A DNA stretch of 64,000 bases, taken from Siphonodentalium dalli (taxonomy: Eukaryota > Mollusca > Scaphopoda > Gadilida > Siphonodentaliidae). The stretch lies in NCBI GenBank assembly GCA_032622095.1, contig CP136069.1:45050194-45114193 (forward strand). Reading direction: 5' to 3'. The notes beneath the pieces were generated by a model. It was not told the origin of the DNA and searched no databases. It saw only the letters and a program-made list of their open reading frames with translations. Shown here one piece after another: positions 58,035-64,000 of the stretch (positions within the stretch are counted from its first letter, which is position 1; each line of letters begins with the position of its first letter). The position numbers and the translations under genes were made by a program.

Positions 58035-58387
58035 AACCCGCCTAGTGGGCGACTTGGGAGACATATTCTCCCGAAAATGTGCCACTTCTCCCTATTTTTG
58101 TCCAAGGGAGAAGTGACCTCTCTCTCACATACCCGTATGCATATGTCCCAACAGCATATATATAAAGTATATTTAATGATTATAAATGGTGTTCTTATTC
58201 ACTATAATAATTTATAAATGGGCTCATGTGTTGCATAATACTTATTAAATCATACATGTACATGTAGAATGGTGATGTTGGGGTGTAAATGGAACTTTCA
58301 CCATTGTTACTTCTCCCTGATAACAGTCCACTTCTCCCTAACAACCAAAAGAGGGAAAATTTATTTCTCCCAATTTGAAACCTCTGG
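58035..58387. mobile_element. Possible hAT-like element with CTTCTCCCT repeats
   Basis: GCGACTTGGGAGACATATTC (left) loosely mirrors TTTCTCCCAATTTGAAACC (right). CACTTCTCCCT recurs near both ends in a subterminal pattern like that of the other hAT elements here. The exact ends and target duplication could not be fixed. Confidence 0.35.
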
Positions 58388-58878
58388 TCTTGTCCCTGTC
58401 TTGGTATATTTGATACGGTAACTTAGCATGGAATAAAACAGCCTACTTAATGTTATATTCATGCATTATTTGTAACTGTAGAGAGTTTAGTCTCAAGAGT
58501 GCAGAAACACTCAGGGAGATTTATGCAGGATATAAACATCAGAGTGTAAATGGCAGAAGTAATAAACAAAATTACGCCATCTGTTCAAGCATACAAAAAT
58601 GGGTGATATTTTGCTATCTGAGTGTGATGATTTTCGTCTGGGATTACTTAGAATGACGTGAAATGATTCGGATGTCAATAACAAATTCTGGGAAATTCGA
58701 GCAGCCATTATCAGGTATAACATTCATAAACAAAAATCAAGGTTGTTAGATTAATGTGTAGATTAGGAAGATGTCTGTTCAGATTTCTCAGAATGAAGTG
58801 GATGGGTAATAACTGCTGTCTATCATTATATCTGGGTTACTCACTTATATATATATCAAAGTTATGTGGTGCTCATTC

Positions 58879-59330
58879 AAGCCTGATTATAGCGTGTCTG
58901 TCATTTGCAGAATGAGGTCCCCAGAGGGTGAGTTTAGTGATGATATCCCGCACAGCAGGCGAGTATCACTAAATTCACCCTCCGGGGACCTCATTCTGCA
59001 TGGCCTAATCTGCTATAGGAGACATAGACTCAGGTTGAAGTTATCAGATGGTGAATATTGTGATGTACACCCATTGGGAACCTCGATTATGCAATGTGTC
59101 GTCTGCCAATTTGAGGATATAGAGAAACTGAACTAAAAAAGAAATAGAATCTATGTGAAGGAGTTTCTATAGAAATTTGTTAATAAAGAAACTTTCCAGA
59201 AAATATAAGGCCTTAGCAGAATGAGGTCCCCAGAGGGTGAATTTAGTGATGCTAGCCCACTATGTGAGATAGCGTCACTAAATTCACCCTCTGGCGACCC
59301 CATTCTGCAAATGACAGGCACAGTGAACTC
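58879..59330. mobile_element. Family C composite fold-back element, full length
   Basis: Two hairpins around a centre with TGAAGTTATCAGATGGTGAA and AACCTCGATTATGCAATGTG. Highly similar along its length to 50878-51321. Confidence 0.78.
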
Positions 59331-59740
59331 ATTAATATTTGGGTTACTCACTTATATATATCAAGGTTATGTGGCGCTCATTATCGTTGAGGGATAACTT
59401 TCGAGTTATGCGATGGTGATTATCATGACCTCATATTCCTTAGGTGACTGGGTTTCATATTTATTCAAATTGGGCTGCTTTATCAAATAGGAGCGCTACC
59501 TAGGGAATTTTGTAAAACAGCTTTATTACTATAATTAATGTTCATGTATTTCAAATGAATGTAAATATAATTAATAAACAACGGACTCAAACATGGTCTT
59601 GGGTTTTGACCGTGATAACAATTTATCAGACACTGCAGTTTGCTGAATTTTTCTCCCTTTAAAAATTCCATGACCATATTGAAACGCAATTTCTCATATA
59701 ATTCCATTCAACCATACACATAGTCATGACAACATGTAAA

Positions 59741-60822
59741 CAGTGTTCGCCCTGGCCCAAAATTCTTTGTAGCCATTTTTTTTAGCCACTTGTGCAATTT
59801 TGTTAGCCACTTTTGAAAATTTTTAGCCACATACTGTGGGATAAATTAGCACAAGATGTAATACGATATAAACATTTATTTACTCAAAGTTATTAGCACT
59901 TATAAGTCAATACAAAATACAACATCAACATTCAAATATGTGGCAGACAGTATATTTCGTTGCCTCGTTTTAATAAGATTCTGGGTAGAAAACGCTTGTT
60001 CGCAATCTACAGTTGACACTGGTACACAATACTGAATTGCCACCAAATTACTAACTATCAGAAAGAATTCTTTATTTCTGATCGCATAATTGTATATATC
60101 GTCCATGTGCCTTTTGATCCAACACACTTTCCTGATTCCCTTCTTCCTCATTAATGTCATCATCGCGCATCGTTTCACACAATCCACCAAACGCTTGGAA
60201 TGCTTTATGATAATATGCTTATCACACTAACGGCTCAAACAGTTTGGTCAAACTAGAGAGGATCTCCAAGTCCTCATCCTCAGCGAAATATACCCTTCAA
60301 ATTATCAACCAGACACTGCATCTTGTCTAAGTTTAGTTCCATCTTTAATTTCATATCCGCGAGTCTCATTGTCCCATTCAACACTGTCCACTCCATTAAC
60401 GTCATGAAATGTGAGAAGCTATTGCATTGAGCGTATATATGACTTCACTATTTTGCAATCAGTTCAAAACACCATAAAATAAAGCCCTTTTGTTAAACAA
60501 GAAGCCATTTCATAAATCTATGTTTACTCAATTGTGATAGAATCGACCTTCAAACGACCATTAACTAATTGCTCAGGGCGTGAAACCGACACCCTATAGT
60601 ATAGATCTGTAATATCGTCCTTTCTCGTCAGCTCTCGCAATTAACGTTAAGTCATCTTGTGCTAAGCCGGTTAATTTCTTATGTTTACAATAAATTGTCG
60701 TTCAGTCCGCGGACACGAAAAATGCTTGTAGCCATATTTTTTAGCCACCAGCATATTTATTTTAGCCACTTTGTATTTTTTTTCGCAATTTGCTAAAATG
60801 GCTAACGGCAGGGCGAACACTG
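59741..60822 (-). mobile_element. hAT transposon with transposase remnant
   Basis: Perfect 14-bp ends CAGTGTTCGCCCTG and complement. Flanking 8-mers CATGTAAA (59733-59740) and CGTGTAAA (60823-60830) agree at seven positions. TAGCCACTT-type words are repeated near both ends. The interior encodes the decayed C-terminus of a hAT transposase on the minus strand. At 1082 bp it is far shorter than an autonomous hAT (usually 2.5-5 kb), so it is an internally deleted derivative. Confidence 0.92.
59900..60440 (-). pseudogene. hAT transposase C-terminal fragment, frameshifted
   Basis: The frame at 59900-60190 ends in the typical hAT dimerisation pattern: VSTVDCEQAFSTQNLIKT, close to the widespread VS(T/S)xxCER-FS consensus of the family. 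Upstream on the same strand, further residues (an EDEDLEILSSL stretch and an MEWTVLNGTMRL stretch) belong to the same protein, but at least two frameshifts or stops separate them. The catalytic DDE part and the BED zinc finger are absent. The domestic relative with this type of C-terminus in animals is the ZNF862/KIAA1586-like group, which is derived from hAT transposases. It lies wholly inside the TIRs at 59741-60822, so it is element cargo and not a host gene. Confidence 0.7.
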
Positions 60823-60984
60823 CGTGTAAAGCAAGCATACATGTACATGCAACCAAGTAAGAGATTTGGAGGCACACACATACATCTGGACAAACTTACA
60901 GACATTCATACATAATCATCTATAAATTCTGGATGAAAGCACAGATGTGCAGGCAGGCACTGCATGCATACCGTGGAATTTAGA

Positions 60985-61125
60985 ATTACCATGGAAGAGG
61001 TTGCGTTGCGACCACCACATATCATTGTTTGTATATAAAATATATCTGTTTATTTTATTTATACTTTGATCAAAAGATCAATCAGAGAACTCCCAATCAA
61101 CATAGATTTCTTCAGTAAATATGTA
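60985..61125. repeat. Satellite flank block, isolated copy
   Basis: TTACCATGGAAGAGGTTG, then CCACCACATATCATTGTTTG, a TACTTTGATCAAAAGATCAA block and ACATAGATTTCTTCAGTAAA. The same order follows the satellite at 62527-62655, and its first part follows the array at 56012. Confidence 0.75.
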
Positions 61126-61437
61126 TATATCATCTATTTCCTCCATTTATGAAGATTTGTAAGGCAGATTTTGTAAGATTTACAAGAAAATATTTTATCA
61201 TATTTTACACACCATTGTTGATATATGATTTTAAATATTTACATTCCATCTGCATCAACCTTCAACAGTCATGGGCAAGCACATTACAGTCAAACAGGTG
61301 GATGTACAGTTAGAAAAGCTGACAGACATGCTTATATCAAAATAACCATGTTGATCAGAGTGGCACATTGAGATGTCCCTCAACTCAGACACCGGACAAA
61401 AGGACAGATGGCCACACTTGCACTGCATGTAAATGTT

Positions 61438-61650
61438 CAGTAATGCCCTAAGTAATCGACCCATTAACCACAGCAGAATTATGGGTAACTTTTCAGGATT
61501 TAGTCGGAAGTATGGCTTGTTGCCATTCATCGGAAAGCTCTCCCTGAGCGCTTTCCGATGAATGGCATCAAGCCATATTTCCGACTAAATCCTGAAAAGT
61601 TACCCATAATTCTGCTGTGGTTAATGGGTCGATTACTTAGGGCATTACTG
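61438..61650. mobile_element. Family A hairpin MITE
   Basis: Full-length, nearly perfect palindrome of the CTAAGTAATCGAC subgroup; centre GAAAGCTCTCCCTGAGCGCT. TA follows the right end; the left flank is TT, so one side has mutated. Confidence 0.87.
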
Positions 61651-61654
61651 TATA

Positions 61655-62560
61655 TTATGGAATTTAGCATCACAATGAAAAAGGTAGAGAAAAATACATC
61701 ATGATCCCATCATCTTGAAGGTTGACTGTGGAATTTAGAATCGCGTCTATATTTAAAGAAGTCGGAACATGCATGATGATACCTTAATCTTGATAGTTTT
61801 GCTGTGGAATTTAGAATCACCATGGAAGGGGTTGATAAATCTGTATCATGGTCCCATCATGTTGAAGGTTGACTGTGGAAATTTAGAATAGTCATGGAAG
61901 GGGTTGAGAAATCTGTATCATGGTCCCATCATGTTGAAGGTTGACTGTGGAAATTTAGAATAGTCATGGAAGGGGTTGAGAAACCTGTATCATGATACCA
62001 TCATCTTGAAGGTTGACTGTGGAATTTAGAATAGTCATGGAAGAGTTGTGAAAATTGTATCATGATCCCATCATCTTGAAGGTTGACTGTTGAATTAGAA
62101 TCGCCGCTATATTTAAAGAAGTCGGAAACATGCATAATGATACCTTAATCTTTATAGTTTTGCTGTGGAATTTAGAATCACCATGGAAGGGGTTGAGAAA
62201 TCTGTATCATGGTCCCATCAGGTTGAAGGTTGACTGTGGAATTTTAATCACTATTATAAGCATGATGATACCTTAATCTTTATGGTTTTGCTGTGAAATT
62301 TAGAATAGTCATGGAAGGAGTTGTGAAAAGAGCATCATGGTCCCATCATTTTGAAGGTTGACTGTGGAATTTAGAATAGCAGATATAAGAAGTCATATAC
62401 ATGCATCCTGATACCTTAATCTTGATGGTAACATCGCTGTGGAATTTAGAATCACCATGGAAGGGGTTGAGAAACCTGTGTTATGGTCCCATCATCTTGA
62501 AGGTTGACTGTGGAATTTAGAATAGCCATGGAAGGGGTTGATACCACCACATATTATCGT
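61655..62560. repeat. About 70-bp satellite with higher-order structure
   Basis: About a dozen units of two kinds, all closing in GACTGTGGAATTTAGAAT or GCTGTGGAATTTAGAATC. Type A: CATGGAAGGGGTTGAGAAAT, TGTATCATGGTCCCATCATC, TTGAAGGTTG. Type B: ATATTTAAAGAAGTCGGAA, CATGCATGATGATACCTTAA, TCTTGATAGTTTTGCTGTGG. B units recur every few A units, so blocks such as B-A-A-A-A have been copied together. No TIR or coding frame. Confidence 0.9.
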
Positions 62561-63344
62561 TGTTTATATAATAAAATATTTCTCCTTTCTTTTTGTACTT
62601 TGATCATCCGATCAATCAAGGTGCTCCAACGAACACAGATTTCTGCAGTAAACATGGGTGCTTACGTTTGTCTGTCTATTTGCTTTGTAAGAAGAGCGTT
62701 GTTGACATAACATTGTAATACCATGCTCGGCATTATCCCGTAAACTTAAGACAGCACACCTGTGAGAGGGGTACATTATACAACTGTTTGTTTTTCCTGC
62801 ACATTTTCTCATGGAGTCTGTGATCCTATTGTTCATTGTTCACACCTGTGGATTTCACTGATGACCCCCTTTGGGATATGAATCTATAGAGATCAACCTA
62901 TGGCTTAAGACTTATAAGCTTATCTGGTATCAACTTATGAATCTGGTATAAGATACGTAGGCATGCACACAGCATAAATTTATTTCAATAATTTCCAAAC
63001 TCCCCACCTATCTAATATTATATATAATTATTTTCATACCTTCAAACACCGTGTCTGAACTTCTTTTATCCCACCTTTGTTACTTGACAATATACTACCA
63101 CCATCTACCATTCAGCCTTATGACAGACAAAGGATTCACAAGTGTTAATCCTCATTACTGTTTTATTGCATTTGGTGGCCCATTGTTTGATAGTGCACTA
63201 CCATCAGTTCATTTTGTTACCCATTAAGCTGTATCACCTAATCAATTAGCAGATGATCATAAATTTGAATCTCATGTCACTCCCGTGACAAAATTTATTT
63301 AGGTTTTTGAATTAGATTTCCAATTTTGGGTTAAAAAAAACTTT

Positions 63345-63420
63345 GGCCAAACAAAATTTTTTTTGGCCATTTTTGAAAAAAATTTGGCCATTGGGCAATT
63401 TGGCCTATGACAGCGTGAAA
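63345..63420. mobile_element. hAT-like right end fragment
   Basis: Runs of TTGGCCA lead to GGGCAATTTGGCCTATGACAGCGTGAAAC, which parallels the right end of 20925-21439 (GGCAAATTTGGC, then GCAGCGCGAACCCTG). The final CCCTG is lost and no left end was found. Confidence 0.4.
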
Positions 63421-63424
63421 CTTG

Positions 63425-63505
63425 GTGGCTTGTTCAGTAAGGTGCATAGTAAATTTAGGCCAAGAAGGTCTGTCCAGCAACGAAGAAGCTACATGGTTCA
63501 ACTCC
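63425..63505 (+). repeat. tRNA-like SINE head with A and B boxes
   Basis: TGGCTTGTTCAGTAAGG (63426-63442) and GGTTCAACTCC (63495-63505) resemble pol III A and B boxes at a spacing normal for a tRNA-derived SINE. No cloverleaf closes. Confidence 0.45.
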
Positions 63506-63615
63506 CGATAGTAAAGCATGGATCCACTTCAAGGGATTCATATACTGTATCTGGAAAGTTTCTAATTAATCCTTTCTATACTAAATGGATTCTCCCACTC
63601 AGTCACTAAGATATA

Positions 63616-63776
63616 CAGTAATGCCCTAATTAATCGACTGCTTAACCACAGTAGAATTATGGGTAACTTTTCAGGATTTAGTCGGAAATATGGCTTGTTG
63701 CCATTCATCGGAAAGCTCTCGGGGAGAGCACATAATTCTGCTGTGGTTAAGCAGTCGATTAATTAGGGCATTACTG
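63616..63776. mobile_element. Family A hairpin MITE, right arm shortened
   Basis: Ends CAGTAATGCCCTAATTAATC and complement, TA outside both. About 50 bp of the right arm beside the centre is missing. Confidence 0.87.
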
Positions 63777-63865
63777 TACATTGGAATGGTTTATTATCTA
63801 TTTGGAGGGGTGCTAAGTATGCATTAGTAGGCGACAGTCGGAAAAAAAGATAATACAAGTGCGCT

Positions 63866-63952
63866 ATACCTACGGGAGACTCACATGCACAAGAGAATGC
63901 ACTGACTCAGGATCTTTACTGCTGCACCAGTGCAGCTCCCATCATGAAAGGG
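63866..63952. mobile_element. Family B MITE, right end only
   Basis: ACGGGAGACTCACATGCACA and GAGAATGCACTGACTCAGGA, then TGCAGCTCCCATCATGAAAGGG and TTAA (63953-63956). The left half was not found. Confidence 0.7.
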
Positions 63953-64000
63953 TTAAAAGGGGGACACAACCTTTAGAATGGAACTCTTCCCAATGTAATC

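Noticed and set aside
58450-58656. Candidate exon 3 after TGTAACTGTAG
   Set aside because: In the phase required by exon 2 it meets a stop within three codons, and no good donor follows.
18844-59351. Recurrent frames reading RMRSPEGEFSDA or SPSGDLIL
   Set aside because: They come from the family C hairpin arms, in both orientations.

Overview
The window reads as AT-rich nuclear DNA of an animal, most likely a marine invertebrate. Genes are split by GT-AG introns, long open frames are scarce, and much of the sequence is short DNA transposons, long hairpins and a satellite. No prokaryotic operon, CRISPR array or rRNA gene is visible. I cannot name the species. Hemichordate, echinoderm, lancelet, mollusc and brachiopod are all possible, and the abundant TACATGTA-type words would suit several of them.

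Layout. 1-261 is the 3' end of an open frame with a full C4HC3 PHD finger. 262-7900 is non-coding, with a three-unit tandem repeat, three elements with terminal inverted repeats (TIRs) and a degenerate repeat cluster. At 7909-8047 lies what looks like the first coding exon of a type II membrane protein: short basic tail, one membrane anchor, start of a coiled coil. It ends in a GTGAGT donor in phase 1. The best matching next exon is at 56280-56353, and the joined frame continues the coiled-coil heptads without a break. If that is right, the intervening 48.2 kb is one intron, and later exons lie beyond the right edge. A juxtaposed acceptor/donor at about 56820 may be a recursive splice point in the next intron.

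The putative intron and the DNA after it are packed with non-autonomous transposons. Family A is a Tigger/pogo-like hairpin, CAGTAATGCCC...GGGCATTACTG with TA targets, about 12 copies. Family B is piggyBac/Looper-like, TTAA-CCCTTT...AAAGGG-TTAA, with two internal hairpins built on CCAATGCATTCTCTTATATA, over a dozen copies. Family C is a composite fold-back of about 250-470 bp built on GCAGAATGAGGTCCCCAGAG, over a dozen copies. There are also hAT elements with 8-bp target duplications (one carrying a transposase remnant), TA-flanked MITEs, a perfect palindrome flanked by 8-bp direct repeats, truncated LINE-like tails, tRNA-like SINE heads, minisatellites and a satellite of about 70 bp with higher-order structure. 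Several insertions are nested and can be ordered from their target-site footprints.

Other coding remnants are a RecQ-like helicase N-terminus (29552-29767), which stops soon after the Walker A motif and has a promoter-like stretch upstream, and a frameshifted hAT transposase C-terminus (about 59900-60440, minus strand). I see no intact operon-like or defence system. The strongest material for a second look is the long-intron gene with its possible ratchet site, and the unusual density of near-perfect hairpins that would sit in its pre-mRNA.
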